Origin: Lottia gigantea
Taxonomy: Eukaryota > Mollusca > Gastropoda > Lottiidae
Reading direction: 5' to 3'
Length of the DNA stretch: 64,000 nucleotides
NCBI RefSeq assembly: GCF_000327385.1
Contig: NW_008706746.1
Span: forward strand, 6,358,702-6,422,701
In this document: in pieces, positions 56,501 through 64,000 of the stretch
How positions within the stretch are numbered: the first letter of the stretch is position 1
Layout: the number at the start of each line of letters is the position of its first letter
The notes under the pieces: generated by a model
Databases searched by the model: none
Told to the model about the DNA's origin: nothing
What the model saw: the letters and a program-made list of their open reading frames with translations, nothing else
Made by a program: the position numbers and the translations under genes

Positions 56501-59455
56501 ATGCAATACAATGCAGAAAATTTTATGAAAATCGAGCGGTAAATAAGCATACCAGTACTTTCCGTAGTTAGTCATGGTGGTCCACCACTACGCATGTCCG
56601 GTTTTTCAAAATTGTGCCGTTTTACATTTAAAATCTAATGACCGCGGAGTATAGATACGACATAGTTAAAAAATATCCATACCATGTACAGTTTCGTCTG
56701 TGAGCTCTGTCAAGAATTCGAAAAAAAAAAAAAAAACTAGAACCGTTATAACGGTACCGAAGCAGTGCGCATCCAACCTGATACATCGATAACACGTTGC
56801 ATTTTAAAGTCAAAATGAGATATCTTAACGGAAAGAAAAGCATGTAAACATTCAATAGTAAAAAAAATTGTTTAAGCCGGTTAACGTTCGGTAGTGAAAA
56901 GACGCATGGATTTGATACCATTCGGTACTAAAAGGTTTTAACATTCGGTAGTAAAAAGTCGAATTTTCAAATAGCTGTAAAGTGAAAAAAACGAATCGCA
57001 CAACAAAAATGGAATTATTTTTGGAAAGGTTTTGTCAGATACTATAACTTGTGTTACGGTCAAGAGGTCAACAAAGGTCAAATAAAAGAAATATAAGCTT
57101 TAAAAGTGTTGAAAATTCCTGTTTTGGGACGTCTGTAAAGGCGAAAATCTATGTCGGTCATCAAAGATAAAAGTATGAATGGACATCGTAGATCAATAAC
57201 CTTTGACCTTGTAAAGACCAAGGTCATGCATGCTAATGGCCAAAATATCAACATTTGATAAATTGTAAAACCTATTCCCTTTTTTAAAGTAAAAGGCCCA
57301 AACAAAATTTAACTCTTTCAATTATTGTCCCAAATAGTGTTTTAGTTTTATTTAAAACTTCGATGGTGACAAATGCAAACTTTGCGAGTTATAACGATTT
57401 GAATTATTTAAGGTAAAGGTAAAAGTAACCCGGATTTGCCACGCCCACTGCATAAATTTTTTGTTGTCTGTAATAATGTGTACAATGTCAAATAATGTTC
57501 AAAATTTCAAGTGTTTACAATGATTTGATCATGAGATATTCGTATTTAAAAGTTTTAAAAGGCAACGGTGACTGTGGGTGGATTAAAGAAACCGTTGAAA
57601 TTACGCACAGTTACTATAGAAGTCTTTGAATGGCATTTAGCAATTGTGAGTACGATATATAGACACAGCTTTATGGAACAACAATCACTGGTTAAAGTTT
57701 TATGCAACGTTTCGACGTGTTTCCCTCGTCGTCCTCAGGCACAGAAGTCAATACAAAATTTTCAAATTCTAAAAAGCGCAATTTCAATCAAAATGCCAAG
57801 TGTTATATATCATTTGTAAGAATAGATTGTGTGTAATAAGGAAATAAGAGAAATTTTCACGTATGTAAATTAGGTCACATGACAGAGCTCTTCAAAGTTA
57901 AAAATCGCGATTTTCAATTGGCTGTAGAACCGGAAGTTAACGATGCACAGCAAAAGTGAAGGTATTATCTGATATATCTCGTAATGGGCAACAACTTTTG
58001 TTCATGTCAAAAGGTCAACAAAGGTCAAATAAAAGTAATATGAGTCTTTGAAGTTTCTAACATTTTTAAAATTGTTAAAGCTATTCCCTTTTTTAAAGTA
58101 AAGAACGCAAACAACTGTTATCTTATCACAAATTGTCCAAAATAGTGATCTATTTTCATGCAAAATTTCAAAGGTAACACTTGGAAACTTATGCAAATAT
58201 TACAGATAAAGTAAATGCACACCGAATGCGCCACGCCCGTTTCAAAAATTTTAATTTGTCTGTAATGATGTGTACATTGTTAAATAATGTTCAAAATTTC
58301 AAGTGTTTACAATTATTAGATTATGAGATATTCGTAGTTAAAAGTTTTTTTAAGGCAACGGTGACTTTCGGTAGATTATAGACACCGTGAATTTACGCAC
58401 AGTTACTATAGAAGTCAATATAAAATTATTAATTTTTAAAACGCGCAATTTTGATCAAAATATCAAGTGTGATATATCACCAAAAAGGAGATTTCATGCA
58501 CTCAAAGAATATATAAGAATTTTTGTCGTATGTTAATTAGGTCACGTGACAGAGCTCTTCAAAGTTAAAAATCGCGATTTTCCAATGGCTGTAGAACCGG
58601 AAGTTAACGATGACCAACAAAAGTGTAGATATAATCGGATAGATCTCGTAAGAGGCAACAACTTTTGTTCAGGTCACAAGATCACCAAAGGTCAAAGTCA
58701 CTAGAAATGAGCCTTAATAGTTTTGACAATTACTGAAAACATAAAACCGGAAATAAAAAAAATACAAAGCCAAAATTCAAAAATCGGCTTCTCATGTTTT
58801 GTTAGCAATCGATTGTAGTTTACATAAACATCAAATTTACGCACATCCAATTTTACCCTGAGGCCCCATTTTGAGTTTTATAAAAATGAGTCATATCAAG
58901 ATGGCGTCTTACACAATACTTCCGGGTCAAGTTTTTTGATTCCAAAATCTTTACGGGGACAATTATAACTAATTGCAAAAAGAATTTTTCAAATATCTAT
59001 AAAATTCCATCATAGAGAGATGTGGGCGTATAAAAACAATGATTAAGGATGTTATTTCATGAAGGGAATGTCAGTGTTCGTTGAAATATGACCACGACCA
59101 CTATGATAAGATAGTTGTCCAACAAAAAAAACACCCTTCCAAGTTGAACATTTGAACACCAGAATAAATGGTATAAGCTTATATTAGCTCTCTAGGGGCA
59201 CACTAACTTATATTTCGGTCCGTTCACTTCAATAAAAAGCGATAAAAGCGCTCGTCTGCTACTAGATCAAAACAAAATATCGTACTCAAATTGTATGGAT
59301 TTGTTGTTGTGATGAGTTAATCTTGAAACTCTACTCGTGAAGGATGCTATGAAGAACAAAATAATTTTGTATTTTATAAATATAATCCAAAACTCCTTAC
59401 CGTTTATAATAGCAATTACGAAAAATACAGAAAGAAAATACATAATGTAACCCAT
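36428..59455 (-). CDS. Receptor-type protein tyrosine phosphatase with fucolectin and EGF-like ectodomain
   Basis: Spliced gene, 29 coding exons read by eye, 4176 bp, 1391 residues plus stop. Exons from 5': 59455-59401, 52505-52383, 51563-51354, 50722-50519, 50220-50089, 49349-49215, 49000-48854, 48357-48205, 47876-47724, 46414-46262, 45303-45157, 44811-44662, 44436-44284, 43931-43791, 43611-43494, 42920-42455, 42153-42066, 41679-41603, 41372-41336, 41081-40984, 40742-40617, 39869-39727, 39605-39470, 38933-38762, 38503-38445, 37773-37657, 37453-37331, 37089-36947, 36644-36428. Every junction has GT/AG and matching phase. Product: type I membrane receptor that removes phosphate from phosphotyrosine. 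Order: signal peptide (1-19), EGF-like, F5/8C fucolectin-like (60-197), ten EGF-like modules (198-685), TM (~697-721), juxtamembrane tail, D1 phosphatase (catalytic Cys1069), degenerate D2. An extra exon could hide in the gap at 54198-54748. Similar lectin/EGF phosphatases are predicted in molluscs, but their ligand is unknown. Confidence 0.88.
37811..37950. other. Assembly gap (140 N) in a G-rich tract
   Basis: Run of N inside the intron between D2 exons 25 and 26, flanked by GGGGGAGGGGGGTGG and a run of 16 G, so the gap probably reflects a G homopolymer or quadruplex-forming tract. Confidence 0.95.
38762..42153 (-). CDS. Phosphatase gene exons 17-24: PTP domain D1, probably active
   Basis: Eight exons encode a full PTP domain. 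In order I see KNRFKGYYPYDYNRVIL (pTyr-recognition loop region), DYINASYVD, YFIAAQGPTKITLNDFVRMI, KVLMLTNLIE, KCERYWPLEE, the WPD loop as TAWLDHDVPRIS with the general-acid Asp1039 kept but Pro replaced by Leu, and the P-loop VHCSAGIGRTGTYIAID with Cys1069 and Arg1075. It ends with DMIQTPDQ carrying the Q-loop glutamine. All catalytic residues are present, so D1 should hydrolyse phosphotyrosine. The WPD-to-WLD change may slow loop closure. Confidence 0.92.
39204..39439. mobile_element. MITE with GTGTATCGGGGACAC ends, copy 2 (intronic)
   Basis: Begins TATGTGTATCGGGGACACTT and ends AGAAAACCTCTTTACAATCCCTTT, the reverse complement of the 26423 outer sequence of copy 1. The inner part shares GCGATTAGTGGCGCCATCAA and CCATTACAATTTCCAAT with copy 1. 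It lies in the intron between phosphatase exons 23 and 24, ending about 30 bp from the donor of exon 23. Confidence 0.65.
41199..41246. other. Strong 48 nt inverted repeat (intronic hairpin)
   Basis: TGTGG-CTTTCGTCTTAATCA and TGAT-AAAGACGAAAG-CATCCACA pair over about 19 bp with a two-base bulge and a loop of about five bases. It lies in the intron between phosphatase exons 19 and 20. The function is unknown. Confidence 0.6.
42455..42920 (-). CDS. Phosphatase gene exon 16: juxtamembrane tail with tyrosine motifs
   Basis: 466 bp, about 155 residues, hydrophilic, Lys/Asn/Asp/Ser-rich and probably disordered. It contains IAYSDL, which fits the ITIM consensus (I-x-Y-x-x-L). It also has IYENS and IYCNLE, which fit the YxN consensus for Grb2-type SH2 domains. 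It ends SSFNDIYQ, the usual lead-in to the wedge of the first PTP domain (next exon KLPSGFTSAYGD). Phosphotyrosine docking here is an inference from consensus motifs only. Confidence 0.85.
43188..43484. repeat. Direct duplication of ~90 bp in an intron
   Basis: The segment starting TGAACGCTACCGAATACAAC at 43188 recurs at 43381 (193 bp later) and runs through CATTATGTTTACAGTC and CCCCAACTCGGTGCAT. The second copy has about 14 extra bases (CTTTCTTTCGAGGT) before the last part and ends only about 10 bp from the donor of the transmembrane exon. Confidence 0.85.
43494..43611 (-). CDS. Phosphatase gene exon 15: transmembrane segment
   Basis: Encodes LGIKQKEDDMPFGAIVG then a run of about 24 hydrophobic residues (IIVGVICIIIMAGIVFIVF) ended by the basic stop-transfer RKIR. 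Acidic residues on the outside and basic residues on the inside fit a type I membrane protein. Phase 1 in, phase 2 out. Confidence 0.9.
43791..50220 (-). CDS. Phosphatase gene exons 5-14: ten 8-Cys EGF-like modules
   Basis: Ten consecutive exons of 132-153 bp, all phase 1 at both ends, each encode one module of the form xC....YG..C...C..R.C......C...TG.C..GC..GY...DC. Examples are ECSERKYGMNCQYDCDKRHC and ECLTGTYGDQCSKQCSDRQC. The spacing is that of MEGF/SREC-type (laminin-like) EGF repeats. The third conserved segment varies (DRKC, DRQC, ERNC, RRNC). The first of the ten (50220-50089) is more divergent (YCKSAG). They probably form a stiff stalk or a binding array outside the cell. Confidence 0.88.
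45504..45620. mobile_element. hAT-like terminus fragment
   Basis: CAGTGGCATAGCGAGGATTG followed by CATTGAAGGAGGTGGCATCC resembles the left end of the 9519 MITE (CAGTGGCGTAGCCAAGATTT...). No matching right terminus was found nearby, so this is probably a decayed end. It is intronic in the phosphatase gene. Confidence 0.4.
46041..46110. other. 70 nt imperfect hairpin (intronic)
   Basis: GGCAAGGGACCAAGAGTCCAATATT (given here as arm 46041-46065) pairs with 46086-46110 over about 20 of 25 positions, with a mismatch cluster near the base and a 20 nt loop. It lies in the intron between phosphatase exons 10 and 11. The size and shape resemble a short miRNA precursor or a small foldback element; there is no further evidence. 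Confidence 0.5.
46676..47661 (-). mobile_element. Pearl-like tandem-repeat element, best copy (intronic)
   Basis: Read on the minus strand it starts TTTTTATACGCCCACGTGAA, then GGGGGGCGTATATTGCCGTC and a CCGTCGGGCCGTCC stretch. It holds units of about 162 bp (GGCAATAACTC anchors on the plus strand at 47001, 47163, 47325, 47487, each exactly 162 apart). It ends GCCAGTGGGCGTATATTACC then TTGCCTGGCAAGC, a short terminal palindrome. This left end / 160 bp core repeats / right end plan, without coding capacity, matches 'pearl' elements of bivalves, which are probably non-autonomous Helentron-type elements. The assignment is by structure, not by sequence search. Confidence 0.65.
50519..51563 (-). 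CDS. Phosphatase gene exons 3-4: fucolectin / F5-8 type C domain
   Basis: Two exons (51563-51354 and 50722-50519) encode about 138 residues. The first carries ENVALHKETVQSSQYEDHYP, then SLAVDGN, CSHTT and SYWQVDLNETYPI. The second carries GYYIDIFYLNGSW, FTIRVNCEGRYIRIS and NLCEVEIY. The NVA...QSS..PSLAVDGN...CSHT...W.VDL and the closing LCEVE.YG are hallmarks of the eel-fucolectin/tachylectin-4/pentraxin (FTP) family of the galactose-binding fold. That family binds fucose through His and Arg residues with a Ca2+ nearby. Binding of sugars by this receptor is inferred. Confidence 0.85.
52383..52505 (-). CDS. Phosphatase gene exon 2: first EGF-like module
   Basis: Encodes GDNFGYEDRYTCHCQNSCDK then SGSCDNDVCIERWFGPTC. 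Six cysteines in an EGF-like spacing, flanked by AG and GTTATT splice sites, phase 1 at both ends. It stands alone before the lectin domain, a placement often seen in FTP/EGF receptors of molluscs. Confidence 0.75.
54198..54748. other. Assembly gap (about 550 N)
   Basis: Run of N in the first intron of the phosphatase gene. An undetected coding exon could lie here, although exons 1 and 2 already join in frame. Confidence 0.95.
55030..55500. repeat. 109 bp tandem repeat with NRF-1-like palindromes
   Basis: About 4.3 units of the form AAGTTTGATGAAATTCGGAT...AAGAAAGTTGG(T/C)AATGCGCATGCGC...ACACATACATACC, with period exactly 109 bp (anchors 55071, 55180, 55289, 55398). The first three units contain TGCGCATGCGCA (55072, 55181, 55290), and the fourth has lost it. 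Confidence 0.85.
59401..59455 (-). CDS. Phosphatase gene exon 1: signal peptide
   Basis: Encodes MGYIMYFLSVFFVIAIIN plus the first base of Gly19, then the donor GTAAGG. Hydrophobic core of about 14 residues followed by small polar residues, as in a secretory signal. I chose the first ATG (59455-59453). The phase 1 end fits the next exon found (52505), giving ...IINGDNFGYED. The intron is 6.9 kb and contains the gap. Confidence 0.8.
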
Positions 59456-60914
59456 TTTGTAACAAGGAAATAAATAATCTATACAATATATAGGCTAAGT
59501 ATAGAGATGATTCGTTTGTTAGATTAGTAAGGAAAGGGAAACACGTAATGTTCATGTTATCCTGTTTGATGTGTTTAAAGATACAGACTATAATACAATC
59601 GCTTTCCTTATATTACTCTATTTACTTCACTGTCTCAATTTGCCATGCTGGCTTGTATTCCCGTATTTAAAAAATCATGATATTTATTAAAAATTGATAA
59701 CAATTAGTAACAGGTTATTATAAAATTCTAGAAAACTTGAAAACATCAACACTCAATGCAGAGGCATTAAGTAATTTATTTTTTATGACGAAACACAGTT
59801 TTAATTGGTCACTTTGTACATCTTTGATGATATTTGACTAATTACGGCAATTATAAAAGAATGAAAGGTAATTAATTTAATTACATCAGATAATTTTAAA
59901 AATTATTTATAAAATCACACAGTAACTTTAGTAAGAATATTTTAAAATAAATCTAAAAGACTTCCAGATTTTCAGGGACCGCATTTTAGTCAGTGTTTTA
60001 GAAGCTTGCTAGCTTAGCAGGCAGTGAGTAATTTGTCAGAATCTTCATCAAATTCAACGAGTGTCGTCTCAACCAGCTGTAAATTATACTATTATATATG
60101 TTTTTACAGCTACATTTGCCCGAAGATTGTTGTATGTTGTGTGTGAATGTTGTACTTGAATTCATAATTAATAAACAATCTGATGGCAAATTTTAAGTAT
60201 ATGTCTTTGAACGACCTGACGTAGGAACGTCAAATGAAAACATAAAAATCGCATAAAAATTGACAGTGTGTTTCAAAATTATCAAATATGGCGATGTAGA
60301 TGTTTAAATAAACACTTCAAACACTTAACTGATTTACTTTACTTTACTGAGCGCAATTTCACTTAATAACAGATAATGATAGAATTCATTATAACCCAAT
60401 TACATATTGAATACATGTAAATTAAAATTTAATCTATAAAAATTTATATATATATATGAAAATTGGTGAACAAAGCATCAAATGATATCAAAGTAAATTG
60501 TGTAAGGATGTAAAGATTGTAAAAGGCAAAATATTATCAATAAAATGCTCTAAAATTCAGCGAACAGTAGTAGAGCTTCAGAATTGAATTTTGACTTTCA
60601 TTGGAGCAGAACTACTAGAAGTAAGTATTTAGAATATTATTGTTAATATATTAATTACATTTCAATTTTAGATCTTCAAGTACTTTCTTACAGAAAATAG
60701 CGGATGACATTAGATATAAGTAACCACTTCTATTCTTCTCAGAAGGTTCAGAAATGAATTGAATTTATTGCTAACATTCAAGACCCTACATTTATTAATT
60801 TCCATCCCTATTATATATATTTAAAAAAGAATTTAAAAAAAAACAATGTATACATGATGAATTTTGCCAAAATAGCGTATTAAACAAACAAGTAGTTTTC
60901 TCTTACAGGGCAAA
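59456..60914. other. No gene seen; expected promoter region of the phosphatase gene
   Basis: AT-rich region between the phosphatase start codon and the CAP-family gene, which point away from each other. No TATA box or other promoter element could be placed with confidence. Confidence 0.4.
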
Positions 60915-61985
60915 ATGATCGCAAAAGCTGTATTATTGTTTTTGAGTGTCTATGGAGTTTATTGTCAAACTCTTAAAGACATATAACTGAATATCCACAA
61001 TGATCTTCAGAAGAGAACGGGAATCTACCACCAATGGTAAGTAGTACTAATAGAGATACTATTATGAGGTATTATAAATCCATTATGTTATGTTAAAAGA
61101 GTGGACATTGACAGTAGGGAAACAATGCTAGCCAATGCTAGAAACATTAGGAAATTCATGTACCAAGATACGACGAGATGTAGTACAAATGTAGAATAAA
61201 TGCTGTGTGGTGATTGTCTTACATCTGAAATTTTCTAGACATAACCTTTAAGACGAGGAGGTTTAGCTGATTCGTTAACCAACGGGTCCGTGATTTCAAG
61301 TAGGCTAATCCCAATGTCCTGCTAAAATTAAACTCGCCGCATGGTGCAGGCATTTTTAATTGGCTCACTCTGGAGCTCTCATTTTTTCGATTTCATGCAG
61401 TCGCGTTCAATAAACAAATAATTCAACATTCAACCGCGCAGGAAGTGTTCATCCTATCAACTGTGTTCGTAGGTATGGGATGATACATTGGCTACGTCCT
61501 CAACAGCTTATGCTCAAAGATGTATTTATGAGCATAGATATGCACCTGACGTAGGAGAGAATCTAACTAATCATGGCCAATCTAGTTGATGTTAACACTA
61601 AGGTGGCTGATCTGATTAGAAAATGGGTTGCTGATGAGAAGCAATTTAATGATGGAACGTGGTCTTGTTGTTCAAGAACAGATTATAGATGTTGTCACTA
61701 TACAGGTAAGATAATTTATACAATTGGAAAGGTTAAGAAGCGTTTTTTTTTTAAATTATTGAAACATAACAAAACCCAAGTGTTTAACACTTTTCTCAAT
61801 TTAGAATGGGACAGACCGACGTTAATGGTCGTTAATTTTTGTTAACGGGTTTGAAACAGTATGTTTGATTTTAAGGTTGTTTGGAAAACTACGACATCTG
61901 TCGGTTGTGGATATGCTGAATGTGGCAATAAAATGTATGCTAGCATGCCAAATTCGATATTGCTTGTTTACAAATACAAACCTAA
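60915..61985 (+). pseudogene. CAP/SCP-family secreted protein gene, broken
   Basis: Three exon-like segments. The first (60915-61036) encodes a signal peptide MIAKAVLLFLSVYGVYC followed by pieces of the CAP entry helix (LNIHNDLQKR), with donor GTAAGT. The second (about 61473-61705) encodes WDDTLATSSTAYAQRC, HRYAPDVGENLTNHGQ and KVADLIRKWVADEKQF, ending with a Cys-rich WSCCSRTDYRCCHYT. The third (61876-61985) encodes VVWKTTTSVGCGYAECGN and LLVYKYKPK. The conserved GENL, CHYT, VVWKTT..GCG blocks define the CAP superfamily (secreted proteins of diverse roles). The frame is not continuous at several points and the C-terminal part is missing, so I call it a pseudogene, though sequence error cannot be excluded. 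Confidence 0.7.
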
Positions 61986-61998
61986 GTAAGTATTCCAA

Positions 61999-62277
61999 GT
62001 GATAAGGGGTTCAGTTATTGATAATTATTTCAATAAATTTGGATGTGGAAGGAATTTCCATGGTACTGGATTTTCGATTTCATTTTCCCAGTCTGTAAAA
62101 GTCGTTAAAGCGTTGACGGCTATGGCTACTCATCTAAATGATAGTGAAAGTTATTACTATTCAACAGGTATAACAGAAACACAAGGGGTATATAATGGTT
62201 TAGCTCGTGTGCGCGATAGACAAGAAAATCGCTTATATTTTGGTTTGGGAAAATGTCTGAGACTAAAAGTGCTGTAA
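61999..62277 (+). CDS. Small open frame downstream of the CAP-like gene, unrecognised
   Basis: A frame of up to 92 codons (the ATG may be later) encodes FNKFGCGRNFHGTGFSISF, then ESYYYSTGITETQGVYNGLA. It ends at the first unit of the ~400 bp tandem repeat. No family was recognised. It might be an exon of the CAP-like gene or of a neighbour, or chance. Confidence 0.2.
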   Translation: MIRGSVIDNYFNKFGCGRNFHGTGFSISFSQSVKVVKALTAMATHLNDSESYYYSTGITETQGVYNGLARVRDRQENRLYFGLGKCLRLKVL

Positions 62278-63260
62278 CAGACACGATAGGAACATACAAT
62301 TAGGAACATAGCAACTGCAGATGGGTGTCTACCTTCAGTGCAAATTGCAACGTTACATCTCTGACAGTCTTCGAACGGCAGGCTGTCAAAGTTTTGGTCT
62401 TAAAGCTAACTTGTGCAACTACACTTGTATAGACTAGCTGCCGACCCTACCCCGAAACTTAACTTGGCCAATATTTACACTGGATGTATAATGATTATTT
62501 CTACTGAAACCTTAACATTCCCCCGCCTATTTCAGTCGAAAACAGAAACCCGCATTTTTTAAAACCTTCGAGAAAATCGATTTTCAAGTTACACCCTTAT
62601 CTTATTTTCAACAGGAAAGTCGCTTATGTTTTGGTTTTGGGAAAAGTCTAAGACTAATTAGTCTAAGAATAAAGGTGCTGTAGCATGCAGAGTTTGTAAG
62701 GTAAGGAAGGAACTTGAAATTTGGTAGAGAACAACTTCAGGTGTGTGCCTTCGGTGAAAATTGCAGCTTTACATCTCTGATAGTTTTCGAAAGGCAGTCT
62801 GCCCAAGTTTTGGTCTTATTTCCAACGTGTGCAGCCAGACTGCATAGAACCGTATAGGGTGGTGGTCGATCCCATACCCTACCTTCATAAGACAAAATCG
62901 GCAAATGGTGACCCTAGAGATATGATTTTTGTTGTAAGTGAAAGTTCAACATATCCTGCTTGTATTTCGAAAAAAGAAATTTTTAGTTTTTATTCAAACT
63001 TTCGAGAAAATCGACTTTCAAGTTTCACCCTTATTTTCAACAGGAAAATCGCTTATCCTTTGTTTGGGGAAAGGTTTGAGACTAAAAGTGCTGTAGCAGG
63101 CAGAGTTTGCAAGGTAAGAACTTGAAATTTAGTAGAGAACAACTTCGTAAATTACAACTCCAAAGTTTTCGAATGGCAACTTTAACCTTAATCTCAATGT
63201 GTGCAGCTAGTCTGTACAGAACCTTTAGGCTGGTGGTCGACCCCCTAACCTATCTTCAAA
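62222..63260. repeat. Three copies of a ~390-430 bp unit
   Basis: Units start AGGAAAATCGCTTAT(A/G/C) at 62231, 62622 and 63051 (391 and 429 bp apart). They contain GGTTTGGGAAAA-GTCTGAGACTA, AAAGTGCTGTA(A/G)CAG, ACATCTCTGACAGT(C/T)TTCGAA and GGTGGTCGA(C/T)CC. The copies are diverged by many substitutions and small indels, and the third is partial. No coding frame is maintained across them. Confidence 0.75.
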
Positions 63261-63284
63261 TGATCATAACTCGACTAATTATGA

Positions 63285-64000
63285 CTTTAAGGCCCTGTCA
63301 CACTATAGCGTCTTGTTGGACGTTTGGTTACATTTTGAAAAATTGGAGAAACGTCGGGGAATGTCAACGTTCTTCAAAATGAATTTCTTGGTCAACGTTC
63401 TTATAACGTTCTTGTAACTCTTGGATAACGCTCAGCCAACGTTCACTCAGCGTCAGGCGACATTTCTGGTCCTATGACATGGGTTCCACCTCTGGTAGAA
63501 TCTGTTAGCAACTTCCTTCCACTCTTCTGGCGTGCTGGGGTAGGCCAGCATCTCTTCCAGATACTCGTCCAGTATGACATTGCAAATGTATCCTATTACT
63601 AGTGACTGTGTGTTGTGAGGTACTCTCCAGCTAAACTTCTGCGAGAAATAGCTGTCACCAGAGGCAAGGTGTCGCAAAGTCAGGGCCAGCTTCATACCAG
63701 GTTCGAGGGCCGGTCTAAAGCGAGCGTCCTTCATGATGATCCTGGTACCAACTCTCTATCTCAGCCTATCAAACATCTCTGGTGCAATGCCAACTGCAGG
63801 AGGTTATTGTGATGCATGAGAGCAGCAACAGCATACCCCTTGTTTCTCCTTGTCTGTCATTCTTCTGAGGTCTTCACTCTGTGAAAGTTCCAACAGGACT
63901 GACGGTGGCCTCTGCAAGCCCCTTATATATCGCAAGAGGCTGCCAAACGCTCCTGAACGCTACCAGAAGGTTACAGGCTCGTTACATGGACGTTCGGCGA
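63285..64000 (-). mobile_element. PIF/Harbinger-type DNA transposon, incomplete at right edge
   Basis: The left end reads GGCCCTGTCACACTATAGCG just after TTTAA, a terminal sequence typical of Harbinger elements with a TAA/TTA target. Inside are many ACGTTC/AACGTT subterminal repeats (63340-63450). The same motif in reverse near 63990 suggests that the right end is close. On the minus strand 63734-63453 encodes a transposase N-terminal piece: KDARFRPALEPGMKLALTLR, HLASGDSYFSQKFSWRVPHN, and TPEEWKEVANRFYQRWN. These match the HARBI1/PIF transposase region before the DDE core. The frame changes after RWN, so the copy is defective or non-autonomous. Confidence 0.75.

Larger units (their letters stand above)
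52840..59036. repeat. Repeat-filled first intron of the phosphatase gene
   Basis: At least six divergent copies of a ~250-300 bp unit occur near 52845, 53445, 53725, 55850, 57060, 57860 and 58540. Typical parts are TTAGGTCACGTGnnAGAGC, AACCGGAAGT(A/T), ACCTTTGACC, AAAGGTCAA and AAAATCGGCT(C/T). The block ends at 59021-59036 with TGTGGGCGTATAAAAA, the same end found in the pearl-like elements. This suggests one large repetitive element or several nested ones. No coding sequence was recognised. Confidence 0.65.

Noticed and set aside
61999-62277. Considered as the missing C-terminal exon of the CAP-like gene
   Set aside because: It lacks the expected Cys-rich CAP ending and shares sequence with the downstream tandem repeat. 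It was kept only as a low-confidence frame.

Overview
This is eukaryotic, AT-rich, intron-bearing DNA, almost certainly from a mollusc and most likely a bivalve. The evidence is a receptor tyrosine phosphatase carrying fucolectin-like and 8-cysteine EGF-like modules, several ~1 kb elements with internal ~140-170 bp tandem repeats that resemble the 'pearl' elements of bivalves, and decayed Polinton, Penelope, Gypsy, BEL/Pao, hAT and Harbinger copies. The species cannot be named from the sequence alone. Three runs of N (8399-8448, 37811-37950, 54198-54748) are assembly gaps.

Layout. 1-530 holds the N-terminal part of an unrecognised minus-strand open frame that leaves the window. 750-6848 is a broken Polinton/Maverick-type fossil on the minus strand. 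7386-8398 is the 3' part of a Penelope-like element. 8545-8950 is a minisatellite that flips orientation, followed by a tiny hAT-like MITE (9519-9612). 10482-12170 is a decayed Ty3/Gypsy pol, followed by a pearl-like repeat block. 13585-20700 is a nest: a LINE reverse-transcriptase tail split by a young BEL/Pao retrotransposon (13725-20444) with 445 bp LTRs and a 5 bp target duplication. 20735-28600 holds repeats, a pearl-like element and a MITE, with no convincing gene.

Host genes. (1) A single-exon rhodopsin-class GPCR on the plus strand (28674-29711). (2) A large receptor-type protein tyrosine phosphatase on the minus strand (36428-59455). I could assemble it by eye as 29 coding exons with consensus splice sites and matching phases, giving 1391 residues: signal peptide, EGF-like, fucolectin/F5-8C-like domain, ten EGF-like modules, transmembrane helix, long juxtamembrane tail with tyrosine motifs, a PTP domain with the HCSAGIGRT signature, and a second PTP domain that has lost its catalytic loop. 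(3) A broken CAP/SCP-family gene on the plus strand (about 60915-61985).

The 6.9 kb first intron of the phosphatase gene is filled with repeats that carry regularly placed nuclear-receptor-type half-sites and a 109 bp satellite with perfect NRF-1-type palindromes. The right edge (63280-64000) is a PIF/Harbinger-type DNA transposon with an N-terminal transposase fragment. The phosphatase gene is the best-supported and biologically most interesting item. Its lectin-plus-EGF ectodomain joined to one probably active and one dead phosphatase domain suggests a sugar- or microbe-sensing receptor, which is an inference.
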